This document shows, in pieces, positions 51,181 to 59,502 of a stretch of 64,000 bases of DNA; within the stretch, counting starts at the first letter, position 1, and each line of letters starts with the position of its first letter. This DNA comes from Pustulibacterium marinum (GTDB taxonomy: Bacteria > Bacteroidota > Bacteroidia > Flavobacteriales > Flavobacteriaceae), in the NCBI RefSeq assembly GCF_900116665.1, contig NZ_FPBK01000001.1, positions 1-64,000 of the forward strand. The letters run 5' to 3'. Below the pieces are notes generated by a model. That model was not told the DNA's origin and did not search any database. It saw only the letters and a list, made by a program, of their open reading frames with translations. The position numbers and the translations under genes are program-made.

Positions 51181-51845
51181 TGAAAGCAAGGATTCTATCA
51201 ACTAAAAAACTCACCCTTTCACAACAGGAACTTTTATTGAATAAAGGATTTTCACTGGTGCAAGCTGATTTCATAAAGATAGATTTCATGAAAATTAATG
51301 CTGATAAGTTTTACCCAAACATCATAATTACCAGTAAAAATGGTGTTTTGAGTCTGGAAAAACAACAGCTTTTAAACAGATTAGAAAATAAAACAGTTTA
51401 CTGCGTAGGTTCTAAAACGGAACGTCTTTTGGCAGATAAAGGTATTGAAGTAGCTCAACATTTTCAGAATGCTAAAACTTTAGCTGATTTTATCGTTTCA
51501 GAAAAAAATACGGAAGCATTCACTTACATCTGCGGAAACATTCGTAGAAAAGAATTACCCAATATTTTAAAAGAGAATCATATAGTTTTAGATGAAAAAA
51601 TAGCTTATAAAACGTTGTTTTCACCATTAAAAACAAATAGCGATTTTGATGGTGTTTTATTTTTTAGCCCCTCATTGGTGGAAAGTTATTTTTTCAATAA
51701 TCAACTAAGCGGTGCAGCTTTTTGCATTGGAGAAACCACAGCTAAATCGGCCGCTCAGTACACTCAAAATATCATAACCGCATCACAACCTACCATAGAA
51801 AATGTAATTGTGAAAGTGGTAAAATACTTCGAGACAACATCTTGA
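51180..51845 (+). CDS. hemD: Uroporphyrinogen-III synthase
   Basis: A 221-residue two-domain protein. HemD sequences diverge strongly; the recognisable traits are the central FTSKNGV-like ITSKNGVLSLEK, TVYCVGSKTERLL, FTYICGNIRRKELP and the late LFFSPSLVESYF, CIGETTAKSA. It closes hydroxymethylbilane with ring D inversion. The position between hemC and hemE agrees. It overlaps trkA by one base. Confidence 0.92.
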   Translation: MKARILSTKKLTLSQQELLLNKGFSLVQADFIKIDFMKINADKFYPNIIITSKNGVLSLEKQQLLNRLENKTVYCVGSKTERLLADKGIEVAQHFQNAKTLADFIVSEKNTEAFTYICGNIRRKELPNILKENHIVLDEKIAYKTLFSPLKTNSDFDGVLFFSPSLVESYFFNNQLSGAAFCIGETTAKSAAQYTQNIITASQPTIENVIVKVVKYFETTS

Positions 51846-51925
51846 AGTAATTTTTTAGAAACAAAAATTGTAGAAACTCAAAATATGAAACCATCATAGG
51901 AATCATATTCAATAAAGAATGAAAA

Positions 51926-52954
51926 ATGATTAAGAACGACCTGTTTTTAAAGGCTTTAAACAACGAAAAAGTAGAACGTCCACCAGTTTGGATGATGCGT
52001 CAGGCCGGAAGATACCTTCCTGAGTTCATGGCTTTGAAAGAGAAATATGATTTTTTCACCAGATGCAGAACTCCTGAATTGGCTGCTGAAATCACCGTAC
52101 AACCTATAGACATTGTACAACCCGATGCTGCTATTCTATTTTCCGATATTTTGGTTATTCCACAGGCAATGAATATAGAGGTCGAAATGAAACCAAACGT
52201 AGGTCCTTGGTTACCAAATCCTATTCGTTCTGCTAAAGATGTTGAGCAAGTTGTGGTACCAGACATTCATGAAGAACTAGGTTATGTAATGGATGCCATT
52301 AAACTAACCAAAGAAATGCTGAACAACCGCGTTCCTTTAATTGGTTTTGCAGGCTCTCCATGGACTATTCTTTGTTACGCAGTTCAAGGGCAAGGTTCTA
52401 AGAATTTTGATATAGCAAAAGGTTTCTGCTTTTCTCAACCAGAAGCTGCCCATGCTTTATTGCAAAAAATTACAGATACCACTATCGCTTATTTGAAAGA
52501 AAAAGTAAAAGCTGGGGTGAATGCTGTACAAGTTTTTGATAGTTGGGGCGGAATGCTTTCTCCACAAGATTATCAAGAATTCTCATGGCAATATATCAAT
52601 CAAATTGTAGAAGCATTAGCTCCGGAAACCAAAGTAATCGTTTTTGGAAAAGGTTGTTGGTTCGCTATGAACGAAATGTCTAAAAGTAAAGCATCTGCCT
52701 TAGGAGTAGATTGGACATGTTCCGCTAGAAATGCACGTTATTTAACTGGAGGGAATATCACTTTACAAGGAAATTTTGATCCTTCAAGATTGTTATCTCC
52801 AATCCCAACCATTAAAAAAATGGTTCATGAGATGATTGATGAATTTGGAAAAGATAACTACGTAGTAAATCTAGGTCATGGAATTTTACCAAATATTCCT
52901 GTAGATCATGCAAAAGCATTTGTAGATGCTGTAAAAGAATATCAAGTTCACTAA
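51926..52954 (+). CDS. hemE: Uroporphyrinogen decarboxylase
   Basis: A 342-residue enzyme that removes four carboxyl groups to give coproporphyrinogen III. The signature [14 protein letters not shown] lies at about residues 21-34, with [13 protein letters not shown] and [12 protein letters not shown] further on. Length is standard. It follows hemD after 80 bases and is followed by a small outer-membrane-type gene after eleven. Confidence 0.97.
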   Translation: MIKNDLFLKALNNEKVERPPVWMMRQAGRYLPEFMALKEKYDFFTRCRTPELAAEITVQPIDIVQPDAAILFSDILVIPQAMNIEVEMKPNVGPWLPNPIRSAKDVEQVVVPDIHEELGYVMDAIKLTKEMLNNRVPLIGFAGSPWTILCYAVQGQGSKNFDIAKGFCFSQPEAAHALLQKITDTTIAYLKEKVKAGVNAVQVFDSWGGMLSPQDYQEFSWQYINQIVEALAPETKVIVFGKGCWFAMNEMSKSKASALGVDWTCSARNARYLTGGNITLQGNFDPSRLLSPIPTIKKMVHEMIDEFGKDNYVVNLGHGILPNIPVDHAKAFVDAVKEYQVH

Positions 52955-52965
52955 ATATAATCGCT

Positions 52966-53550
52966 ATGAAATTGCAAAAAACTAAATACTTTCTTCTTTT
53001 TCTTCTCATCTTCCTTTGTTTTGGAAAATCATTTTCTCAGACTTATGTAAAAGGAAATGCAACAACGGCCTTACTTTTAATGCCTAGCTTTGGTATTGAA
53101 ACTAAAATAGCTAATAAAGTAACTTTTCAATTTGATTTAACAGGTTCCATGTGGGAATCTTTTAATCATGGTCCGCAAAAATTCCTCTTTGCCACTCCAG
53201 AGGTTAGATACTATACCAAAGAAATCGGGTCTGGTTTTTTTGCAGGAATTAACGGTGGAGCTGCTATTTTTGAAATGCAAAAATATAACTACTGGAATAC
53301 TGATAAATATCAAAAAGGCCATGCATTTATGGTAGGAGCAACCGTTGGATATAGTTGGAGATTAAATGAAAAATGGGGACTAGAAGCCTTTTTAGGTGGT
53401 GGATTTCTTCAAAGCTATTATAAGGGATATCTTTTAAGTACTGGTTATGAGTATACCAAAGATAAACCGGGCAACGAAAATAGAAAATGGGATATGAGTG
53501 GTGATTGGCTGCCTTACAAAGGTGGTTTAATGATTACCTATAAATTATAA
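52966..53550 (+). CDS. Secreted beta-barrel-like protein (DUF3575-like)
   Basis: A 194-residue protein with a signal peptide (hydrophobic 8-24, cleaved near FSQ). The mature part consists of alternating polar and aromatic strands typical of a small outer-membrane barrel, for example ATPEVRYYTKE, FFAGINGGAAIFE, VGATVGYSWRLNEKWGLEAF; this resembles the DUF3575 group. It sits between hemE and hemF with gaps of eleven and three bases, so it is in the hem transcript. A role in heme or iron uptake is possible but not shown. Confidence 0.75.
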   Translation: MKLQKTKYFLLFLLIFLCFGKSFSQTYVKGNATTALLLMPSFGIETKIANKVTFQFDLTGSMWESFNHGPQKFLFATPEVRYYTKEIGSGFFAGINGGAAIFEMQKYNYWNTDKYQKGHAFMVGATVGYSWRLNEKWGLEAFLGGGFLQSYYKGYLLSTGYEYTKDKPGNENRKWDMSGDWLPYKGGLMITYKL

Positions 53551-53553
53551 AAA

Positions 53554-53952
53554 ATGCTTACCAAAGGTTTTAAAGACGAAGATCAACAGAAACTTTCAGA
53601 GTTTTTTTATGATATGCTTCAGTTAGATTTTGTTCCAAAAAATTGGAGAAATCAACAAAAAATATCCGTAAATGTTTTACTAAAAGAACATACTGGTTTA
53701 AGTATCGATACTATAATTGCTACTTCAGAATCTGATTTGTTAACGCATTTACATCAACAACAATTATCGTTTGAGAATTACGAATTACTCGGAGATTTAT
53801 TATTAAAAATCATTCCGGTAGAAACTGAAAACCAAACAAATTTAGCCAATAAAGCGTTGGCTATTTTCGAGTATGCTCAGATAGAAAGCAAAATGTTTTC
53901 ATTCGGACTTATTCAAAAAATTACTCAAGCAAAATCATTTCTCAAAAGCTAA
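53554..53952 (+). CDS. Hypothetical helical protein in the hem cluster
   Basis: A 132-residue cytoplasmic, mostly helical protein rich in leucine, glutamine and serine (FFYDMLQLDFV, LLGDLLLKIIPVE, LANKALAIFEYAQ). No motif is recognised. The gene starts three bases after the DUF3575-like gene and ends 27 bases before hemF, so translation in the hem operon is very likely. Function unknown. Confidence 0.7.
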   Translation: MLTKGFKDEDQQKLSEFFYDMLQLDFVPKNWRNQQKISVNVLLKEHTGLSIDTIIATSESDLLTHLHQQQLSFENYELLGDLLLKIIPVETENQTNLANKALAIFEYAQIESKMFSFGLIQKITQAKSFLKS

Positions 53953-53979
53953 GACAAGCGTCTTTAAACTTTCAATAAA

Positions 53980-54882
53980 ATGAAAGATCAATTTTACAAC
54001 TACATACAAGAATTACAAGATACTATCACTAGCAAATTAGAAGCTATAGATGGCAAAGCAACCTTTCAACAAGACCTTTGGGACCGCCCTGAAGGTGGCG
54101 GTGGTAGAACGCGCGTTATAGAAAACGGTAATGTTTTTGAAAAAGGCGGTGTCAATATTTCGGCAGTTCACGGAAAGTTACCCGATACCATGCAGAAACT
54201 ATTTGGAGTAAAAGAAGCTGATTTTTTTGCTTGCGGATTGAGTTTGGTGATTCACCCTAAAAACCCGTTTGTACCTACAGTTCATGCCAATTGGCGTTAT
54301 TTTGAAATGTATGATAACGACGGAAAAATCATTAACCAATGGTTTGGTGGCGGACAAGATTTAACGCCTTATTACCTTTTTGAAGAAGACGCTAAGCATT
54401 TTCATCAAGTATGTAAAACGGCTTGTGACAAACATAACCCTGAATTTTACCCGAATTTTAAGCAACGTTGCGACGATTATTTTTGGAATACACATAGAAA
54501 TGAAGCCCGTGGATTAGGCGGTTTGTTTTTTGATTATTGCAAACCATCTAACGATATGAGCATGCAAAATTGGTATGATTTTGTAACCGAAGTAGGTAAT
54601 AGTTTTCTAGAAGCCTATACGCCTATTGTTGAAAAACGAAAAGATATTGCTTACACACCAGCCCACAGAAATTGGCAAGAAATTCGACGTGGTCGCTATG
54701 TAGAATTCAATTTGGTTCACGATAAAGGCACTTTATTCGGGTTGAAAACCAACGGCCGTATCGAAAGTATTTTAATGAGTTTACCGCCGCATGTACAATG
54801 GGTGTATAACCATCATCCGGAAGCAGGAAGCGAAGAAGAAAAACTAATCAACGTTTTACAAAAACCAATAGATTGGGTATAA
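53980..54882 (+). CDS. hemF: Oxygen-dependent coproporphyrinogen-III oxidase
   Basis: A 300-residue enzyme that uses O2 to convert coproporphyrinogen III to protoporphyrinogen IX. FQQDLWDRPEGGGGRTRV, VHANWRYFEM and GGGQDLTPYYLFEEDA are the family signatures, and RGRYVEFNLVHDKGTLFGL closes the catalytic core. Its presence means that this step needs oxygen; no hemN is in the window. Its stop codon shares one base with the ychJ-like start. Confidence 0.97.
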   Translation: MKDQFYNYIQELQDTITSKLEAIDGKATFQQDLWDRPEGGGGRTRVIENGNVFEKGGVNISAVHGKLPDTMQKLFGVKEADFFACGLSLVIHPKNPFVPTVHANWRYFEMYDNDGKIINQWFGGGQDLTPYYLFEEDAKHFHQVCKTACDKHNPEFYPNFKQRCDDYFWNTHRNEARGLGGLFFDYCKPSNDMSMQNWYDFVTEVGNSFLEAYTPIVEKRKDIAYTPAHRNWQEIRRGRYVEFNLVHDKGTLFGLKTNGRIESILMSLPPHVQWVYNHHPEAGSEEEKLINVLQKPIDWV

Positions 54883-55268
54883 TGAATTGCTATTGTGGAA
54901 ATACCAAACCTTATAACGAATGCTGTGAAGTGTTTCACCAAAACGGTGGTAAAACCGAAACTGCAGAACAACTCATGCGTTCTCGCTACAGTGCTTTTGT
55001 AGTAGCCAACGGCGATTATTTAATGCTAAGTCACCATAGTTCTACAAGACCTGTAAAAGAGAAAAAAGCCATTGTTGCCTGGGCAAAATCGGTAAATTGG
55101 ATAAAGCTAGAAGTTTTAGCAACTTCCAAAGGAAAACCAACTGATGAAAAAGGAACAGTAACCTTTAATGCCTACTTTTTTGAAAACGGAAAAGTAGACG
55201 TCATTCATGAAAAATCGGCTTTTGTAAAAGAAAACGGAGATTGGAAGTACTTAGGATTGGCGAAATAA
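54882..55268 (+). CDS. YchJ-family SEC-C motif protein
   Basis: A 128-residue protein. The N terminus has the zinc-binding SEC-C-like motif with Cys3, Cys5 and the Cys14-Cys15 pair (NCYCGNTKPYNECC), and the rest is the NTF2-like YchJ domain (TAEQLMRSRYSAFV, HHSSTRPV, FNAYFFENGKVDVIHE). The frame could start at a TTG nine bases earlier, but the ATG overlapping the hemF stop is preferred. Function of the family is unknown; SEC-C motifs bind zinc and often contact proteins or RNA. Confidence 0.9.
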   Translation: MNCYCGNTKPYNECCEVFHQNGGKTETAEQLMRSRYSAFVVANGDYLMLSHHSSTRPVKEKKAIVAWAKSVNWIKLEVLATSKGKPTDEKGTVTFNAYFFENGKVDVIHEKSAFVKENGDWKYLGLAK

Positions 55269-55273
55269 TTAGT

Positions 55274-55304
55274 AGCTTTTAGCTATCAGCATACAGCTTT
55301 CAGC
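55274..55304. repeat. Left 31-base imperfect terminal inverted repeat of a four-helix-bundle unit
   Basis: The segment starts with AGCTTTTAGC and continues in an AGC-rich phase. Aligned with the reverse complement of 55661-55691 it is identical at 23 of 31 positions, including all of the first ten. It ends five bases before the start codon of the four-helix-bundle gene. Confidence 0.6.
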
Positions 55305-55309
55305 AACAT

Positions 55310-55672
55310 ATGAAAGACTATAAGAAATATAAAGTTTGGGAAAAGGCACATCAATTAACATTAGATGTCTATCAAGCTATGCATGCTTTTCCAAAAGAAG
55401 AGCTTTTCAATTTAGCCAGCCAAATGAAGAGAGCTGCTGCTTCAATACCCATGAACATTGCAGAAGGTTGCGGAAGAAGTTCTGATAAAGACTTTGCCCG
55501 ATTTCTTCATATCGCATTAGGTTCTGCAAACGAATTAGAATATCAAATTATACTTAGCATAGATCTCAATTTTATCGACAAAGAAACAGGACAACATTTA
55601 TTGTTTAAAGTTGAAGAAATAAAGAAAATGCTAACTTCATTCATACAAAAATTAACAAAAGCTAACAGCTAA
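55310..55672 (+). CDS. Four-helix-bundle protein (rRNA intervening-sequence protein family)
   Basis: A 120-residue protein of the family first found in intervening sequences of bacterial 23S rRNA. The pattern KVWEKAHQLTLDVYQ, FPKEELFNLASQMKRAA, SIPMNIAEGCGR, FARFLHIALGSANELEYQ is characteristic. Members form a pentameric ring of helical bundles and may bind nucleic acid; their role is not settled. The gene lies between ychJ and hemB, bounded by imperfect inverted repeats, and its last three codons plus stop lie within the right repeat. This suggests a movable unit that settled in the hem cluster. Confidence 0.92.
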   Translation: MKDYKKYKVWEKAHQLTLDVYQAMHAFPKEELFNLASQMKRAAASIPMNIAEGCGRSSDKDFARFLHIALGSANELEYQIILSIDLNFIDKETGQHLLFKVEEIKKMLTSFIQKLTKANS

Positions 55673-55691
55673 TAGCTGAAGGCTAAAAGCT
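55661..55691. repeat. Right 31-base imperfect terminal inverted repeat of a four-helix-bundle unit
   Basis: The reverse complement begins AGCTTTTAGC and matches the left repeat (55274-55304) at 23 of 31 positions. Its first twelve bases encode the last residues (Ala, Asn, Ser) and stop codon of the four-helix-bundle protein. Confidence 0.6.
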
Positions 55692-55697
55692 TAAAAT

Positions 55698-56693
55698 ATG
55701 CATCCTTTAAGAAGAAATAGAAGACTAAGAACCAACGAGTCTATTAGAAGTTTGGTAAGAGAAACAAGTTTAAGTCCGCAAGACTTTATGTTTCCAATGT
55801 TTGTTGCAGAAGGAAAAGGAGTAAAAACTGCAATTCCTTCCATGCCGGGAATGTTCCGCAGGTCTATTGACGGAACCGTTCAAGAGGTAAAAGAATTATG
55901 GGATTTGGGCATTAAAGCCGTAAACATTTACGTGAAAGTAAGCGACAATTTAAAAGACAATACCGGAAAAGAAGCTTGGAACAAAGACGGTTTAATGCAA
56001 CAAACCATCAAAGCCATTAAAGATGCTGTTCCGGGAATGATTGTCATGCCAGATGTTGCTTTAGACCCCTATTCTATTTACGGTCATGATGGAATTATAG
56101 AAAACGGACAAATCATCAACGATGCTACAGTTGATGCGCTAACGCGAATGAGTATTAGTCATGCAGAAGCTGGAGCAGATTTTGTAGCTCCAAGTGATAT
56201 GATGGACGGAAGAATTTTAGCCATCCGTGAAGGTTTGGAGTCTAACGGATTTCATAACGTAGGAATTATGAGTTACAGTGCTAAATATGCTTCGGCATTT
56301 TACGGTCCGTTTCGTGATGCCTTAGATTCTGCTCCAAAAGATGCAACCGTGGAAGTTCCGAAAGACAAGAAAACCTATCAAATGGATTATGCCAACCGCA
56401 TAGAAGCCATTAAAGAAGCCATAGACGATGTAGAAGAAGGTGCAGATATTGTGATGGTAAAACCAGGAATGGCGTACTTAGACATTGTACGCGAAGTAAA
56501 AGATGCCGTAGATGTTCCTGTAGCCGTGTATCAAGTTTCGGGCGAATATGCCATGGTAAAAGCTGCTGCCGAAAAAGGTTGGCTAGACCATGACCAGATT
56601 ATGATGGAACAACTCATGTGCATTAAACGTGCTGGTGCAAGCATTATTTCGACGTATTTTGCGAAAGAAGCTGCTATCATTTTAAACAGATAA
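55698..56693 (+). CDS. hemB: Porphobilinogen synthase (5-aminolevulinate dehydratase)
   Basis: A 331-residue enzyme that condenses two 5-aminolevulinate molecules into porphobilinogen. The two Schiff-base lysines are in SYSAKYASAFYGPF (about 196) and VMVKPGMAYLD (about 255). The metal region reads DVALDPYSIYGHDG without the three cysteines of zinc enzymes, so it is of the magnesium-dependent type. Length is normal. It closes the plus-strand hem cluster and has a terminator directly after it. Confidence 0.97.
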   Translation: MHPLRRNRRLRTNESIRSLVRETSLSPQDFMFPMFVAEGKGVKTAIPSMPGMFRRSIDGTVQEVKELWDLGIKAVNIYVKVSDNLKDNTGKEAWNKDGLMQQTIKAIKDAVPGMIVMPDVALDPYSIYGHDGIIENGQIINDATVDALTRMSISHAEAGADFVAPSDMMDGRILAIREGLESNGFHNVGIMSYSAKYASAFYGPFRDALDSAPKDATVEVPKDKKTYQMDYANRIEAIKEAIDDVEEGADIVMVKPGMAYLDIVREVKDAVDVPVAVYQVSGEYAMVKAAAEKGWLDHDQIMMEQLMCIKRAGASIISTYFAKEAAIILNR

Positions 56694-56705
56694 ATTCAAT
56701 ATACC

Positions 56706-56738
56706 AAAACGTCAATCTTCAATAGGTTGGCGTTTTTT
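56706..56738 (+). terminator. Terminator after hemB
   Basis: AAAACGTCAA pairs with TTGGCGTTTT (one T-G pair), extended by a weaker inner part, followed by T. It starts twelve bases after the hemB stop. Confidence 0.85.
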
Positions 56739-56755
56739 CTTCAAACCCCAAACCC

Positions 56756-57262
56756 ATGAAAAACCTTATCACTACTTGTATTTTAGTACTTTCAGTATTC
56801 ACAATTCAAGCGCAAAATACTCCTATTTCTGCATGGCAAGAAAAATGGGAAAACTCTAAAAACTATCTTTTAGAAATTGCTGAAAGTATGCCGCAAGAAC
56901 ACTACAATTACAAACCTACCGAACGAGAAATGACCTTTGCGGAACAATTGGTGCACATTGCCAACAATATCAATTGGTTGAGCAATACGTATTTTGAAGG
57001 TGAAAAAATAGATAAATTTGAAGGTATTACCGATAAAGAAGAAATCATCGCTATTTTAAAAAATGCTTTTGAAAACGGAAAAACAGCCGTAGCAAACACC
57101 AAAGAATTAGATTTAAAAACAACCGTTGATTTCTTTGCCGGACCTAAAACCAAACTTCAAATACTGAATTTACTACAAGATCACGTAACGCACCACAGAG
57201 CACAAACCATAGTATATCTTAACCTAAAGGGTATAGAACCACCAAGATATTCTGGTTGGTAG
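56756..57262 (+). CDS. Secreted DinB-like protein (DUF664/YfiT fold)
   Basis: A 168-residue protein with a signal peptide (cleaved near IQAQ at about 20). The mature part is a four-helix DinB/YfiT-type fold: MTFAEQLVHIANNINWLSN holds the first histidine and DHVTHHRAQTIVYLNLKG the HxxxH-like pair that bind metal in this family. These proteins are thiol or nucleophile transferases in other bacteria; export to the periplasm is common in Bacteroidota. Substrate unknown. It is not related to DNA polymerase IV. Confidence 0.85.
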   Translation: MKNLITTCILVLSVFTIQAQNTPISAWQEKWENSKNYLLEIAESMPQEHYNYKPTEREMTFAEQLVHIANNINWLSNTYFEGEKIDKFEGITDKEEIIAILKNAFENGKTAVANTKELDLKTTVDFFAGPKTKLQILNLLQDHVTHHRAQTIVYLNLKGIEPPRYSGW

Positions 57263-57316
57263 AAAATTTAACTTTTTTTTAGAAGTTGATGAAATTTGTT
57301 ACGCTAATATTGCATT

Positions 57317-57682
57317 GTGAAAATTACTAAAAAACATATTTTCAACCTCCTTGCATTATTTCTTTGCTTCTTATCAGTTAGTGCAAAAACTAACTCCCTA
57401 GAAATACCATCAAAGCATTCTGCAACCAAAACCACAGAAGTAGCACAATCTACTAAAGATGAACTTGTGCTGTTTGATTTGGTGGAGGAAATTACCATTT
57501 CACATTTTTCACAAGACAATTCAGAAGATTACACCAATTTGCAGACACTATATTTTCAAAATGTTTCTGCTTATCAACCTTTTAAATATCTTCAAAAACA
57601 CTATTCTTCGGCAGCATACCGCTACCACAATAATAAAGAACAACTTTTATTACTCATTTTTCCGTTCCATTATTTTTATTAA
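57317..57682 (+). CDS. Hypothetical secreted protein
   Basis: A 121-residue protein starting with GTG. It has a signal peptide (LLALFLCFLSVSAKT, cleavage near residue 23) and a mature part without recognised motifs but rich in tyrosine near the end (YLQKHYSSAAYRYH), finishing in a hydrophobic stretch (LLLLIFPFHYFY). No family recognised. The gap to the next gene is 56 bases. Confidence 0.55.
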   Translation: MKITKKHIFNLLALFLCFLSVSAKTNSLEIPSKHSATKTTEVAQSTKDELVLFDLVEEITISHFSQDNSEDYTNLQTLYFQNVSAYQPFKYLQKHYSSAAYRYHNNKEQLLLLIFPFHYFY

Positions 57683-57738
57683 AAATGATTTCAAAACACT
57701 AGAAATCAAAATTTTAATAACTTAATTTTTAATACATA

Positions 57739-58203
57739 ATGGATAATTACGGAACCTTCATTGGTATCGTTTGTCTACTAGCATTTATGCTTCCTATACT
57801 TTTTTTAGTTGCAAAAGATCAAAAAAAAGTAAGGCTTTTAAAGAACAGAATAGATACCATCGCCCAAAAAAATCACATGAATAATAGTGAAATGTTTGAG
57901 TTGGGCAACCTCATTTTTTTAATTAATCATCTTGATCATAAAGGCATTGTTTTTCCAAGAATCGGTTCAGATACTTCAGCCGTTTCTTTTGACAGAACAA
58001 AGCTTGACCAAGTTGCCGCTTCTTATGAAACTGAACGTTTGGAGAGTGGAAAAACCATCATTAGCAAAATCGTTATCAGTATAAAATCTGGAGCAAAACA
58101 GATTCAGTATAATGCTTTTGATGAGTTTTACCCTAACCAAATGGAGGCAACATCATTGGTTGAAAAAACAAAAACTATGATACATCGTATTCAAAAACTA
58201 TAG
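57739..58203 (+). CDS. Hypothetical membrane-anchored protein
   Basis: A 154-residue protein with one N-terminal membrane helix (about 5-24), a short basic coil (KDQKKVRLLKNRI) and a C-terminal soluble domain facing the cytoplasm, judging by the positive residues after the helix. No motif recognised (NLIFLINHLDHKG, VISIKSGAKQIQYNAF are its most regular parts). It precedes the structured spacer at 58222. Confidence 0.65.
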   Translation: MDNYGTFIGIVCLLAFMLPILFLVAKDQKKVRLLKNRIDTIAQKNHMNNSEMFELGNLIFLINHLDHKGIVFPRIGSDTSAVSFDRTKLDQVAASYETERLESGKTIISKIVISIKSGAKQIQYNAFDEFYPNQMEATSLVEKTKTMIHRIQKL

Positions 58204-58221
58204 TCCCCCAAAACCATAAAA

Positions 58222-58352
58222 AAGAGAGTTGGAGTTGATAGTAAATTTGCTTTTCCCTTTTCTATTGCTTCAAAATTTTCCTGTCACGTGTTTTTTCCTT
58301 ATTTCCCCCGAAAAGCAATTGTGTGAAAGCTATCAACTCTTACTTCTCTTTT
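58222..58352. other. Long two-part hairpin with a pyrimidine-rich loop
   Basis: Outer arms GAGTTGATAG (58232-58241) and CTATCAACTC (58330-58339) are perfect and extend outward through AAAAGAGA and TCTCTTTT with a small bulge. Inner arms TTGCTTTTC (58247-58255) and GAAAAGCAA (58310-58318) are also perfect, extended by AATT. The 54 bases inside are almost only C and T on the plus strand. Runs of T follow the structure on either strand. It could be a small RNA (a 6S-like or antisense RNA), a 5' leader of the CNNM gene, or a terminator with an insertion. Confidence 0.55.
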
Positions 58353-58422
58353 CTTTTTGCATTTCCTTAAGAGGCTTCTATTTCGATTTTTCTATTTTAG
58401 TAGTACAATTTTATACAGAAAA

Positions 58423-59502
58423 ATGACGCTACTCATTATATATGCAATTATTTCTATTGCATTTTCCTTTCTCTGCTCTGTGCTCGAAGCCGTTTTACTT
58501 AGTATTACGCCAACTTTTCTTGCCATTAAAAAAGAGGAAGGTAAAAATTATGCTCATCAATTAGGAAAGTTTAAAGAAGATATAGACAAGCCACTTATTT
58601 CAATCTTAACCATAAATACCATTGCGCATACCGTTGGTGCTATTTTGGTAGGTTCACAAGCAGAAACTGCATTTGGAACAGGAAATAATGCGGTGGGAAT
58701 TGTTTCGGCAATTATGACCTTTTTAATTTTAGTTGTTTCAGAAATTATTCCTAAAACTATTGGAGCTTCTCATTGGAAAAGTTTAGCAGGCTTTGCTACC
58801 ACTGCTCTACGAATCATGATTTTCCCATTACAATACACAGGAATTTTATGGCTTGCACAACGCATTACCAAAGTTTTTGGTGGATCTTCACATGCGGGAA
58901 TCATTAGTAAAGAAGATTTTAGCGCTATGGCTGAAATTGCAGAAAAGGAGGGTATTTTTTTAGAATCGGAATCAAAGATTATTAAGAATTTGATCTCTTT
59001 TAATGAAATTCAAGCAAAGGATGTAATGACGCCTAGAACGGTTATGAAAATAGCTAACGAAACTGAAGTGATAGAAGAATTCTACGAAAAAAATAAAACA
59101 CTTCGGTTTTCCAGAGTTCCTGTTTATCATGAAGATAGCGACAATATAAAAGGTTTAGTACTAAAAACCGATATGCTACAAGCCATTGTAAATGGGGAAG
59201 GAAAAAGTACTTTGGCTGATATCAAACGTACTATTTTGATAACCAACAGAACAAAACCAATTCCAGAACTATTTGAAGAGTTGATTCAAACCAAAAACCA
59301 CATGGCCTTGGTCATTGATGAGTATGGCTCAGTGAGTGGATTGGTAACCCAGGAAGATGTTATTGAAACTTTACTTGGACTTGAAATTATGGATGAAAGT
59401 GATTCTATTGCCGATCTTCAAAACCTGGCTCGAAGAAATTGGGAACGCCGTGCTAGATTATTGGGTATGATTGAAGAAGAGCAACAAGAAAAACAAGAAT
59501 AA
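58423..59502 (+). CDS. CNNM-domain and CBS-pair membrane protein (hemolysin family)
   Basis: A 359-residue protein with the CNNM transmembrane domain (about 1-150, with SFLCSVLEAVLLSITP, INTIAHTVGAILVG and SEIIPKTIGA) and two CBS motifs in the cytoplasm (about 205-320: VMTPRTVMKIAN, SRVPVYHED, VIDEYGSVSGLVTQEDVIE). The C-terminal CorC/HlyC transporter-associated domain is missing. The family includes magnesium/sodium transporters such as CorC; the old hemolysin name is historical. The ATG at 58423 is chosen over an in-frame upstream start at 58357, because the N-terminal helix then begins as in relatives. The ogt gene follows at once. Confidence 0.9.
   Translation: MTLLIIYAIISIAFSFLCSVLEAVLLSITPTFLAIKKEEGKNYAHQLGKFKEDIDKPLISILTINTIAHTVGAILVGSQAETAFGTGNNAVGIVSAIMTFLILVVSEIIPKTIGASHWKSLAGFATTALRIMIFPLQYTGILWLAQRITKVFGGSSHAGIISKEDFSAMAEIAEKEGIFLESESKIIKNLISFNEIQAKDVMTPRTVMKIANETEVIEEFYEKNKTLRFSRVPVYHEDSDNIKGLVLKTDMLQAIVNGEGKSTLADIKRTILITNRTKPIPELFEELIQTKNHMALVIDEYGSVSGLVTQEDVIETLLGLEIMDESDSIADLQNLARRNWERRARLLGMIEEEQQEKQE

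Noticed and set aside
57459-57725. 88-residue frame overlapping the secreted hypothetical at 57317
   Set aside because: The other frame has a proper signal peptide; this one consists of isoleucine- and phenylalanine-rich chance sequence.
58229-58426. 65-residue frame across the structured spacer
   Set aside because: It spans the stems and the pyrimidine-rich loop; its residues (long runs of L, F, S) only mirror the T-rich composition.
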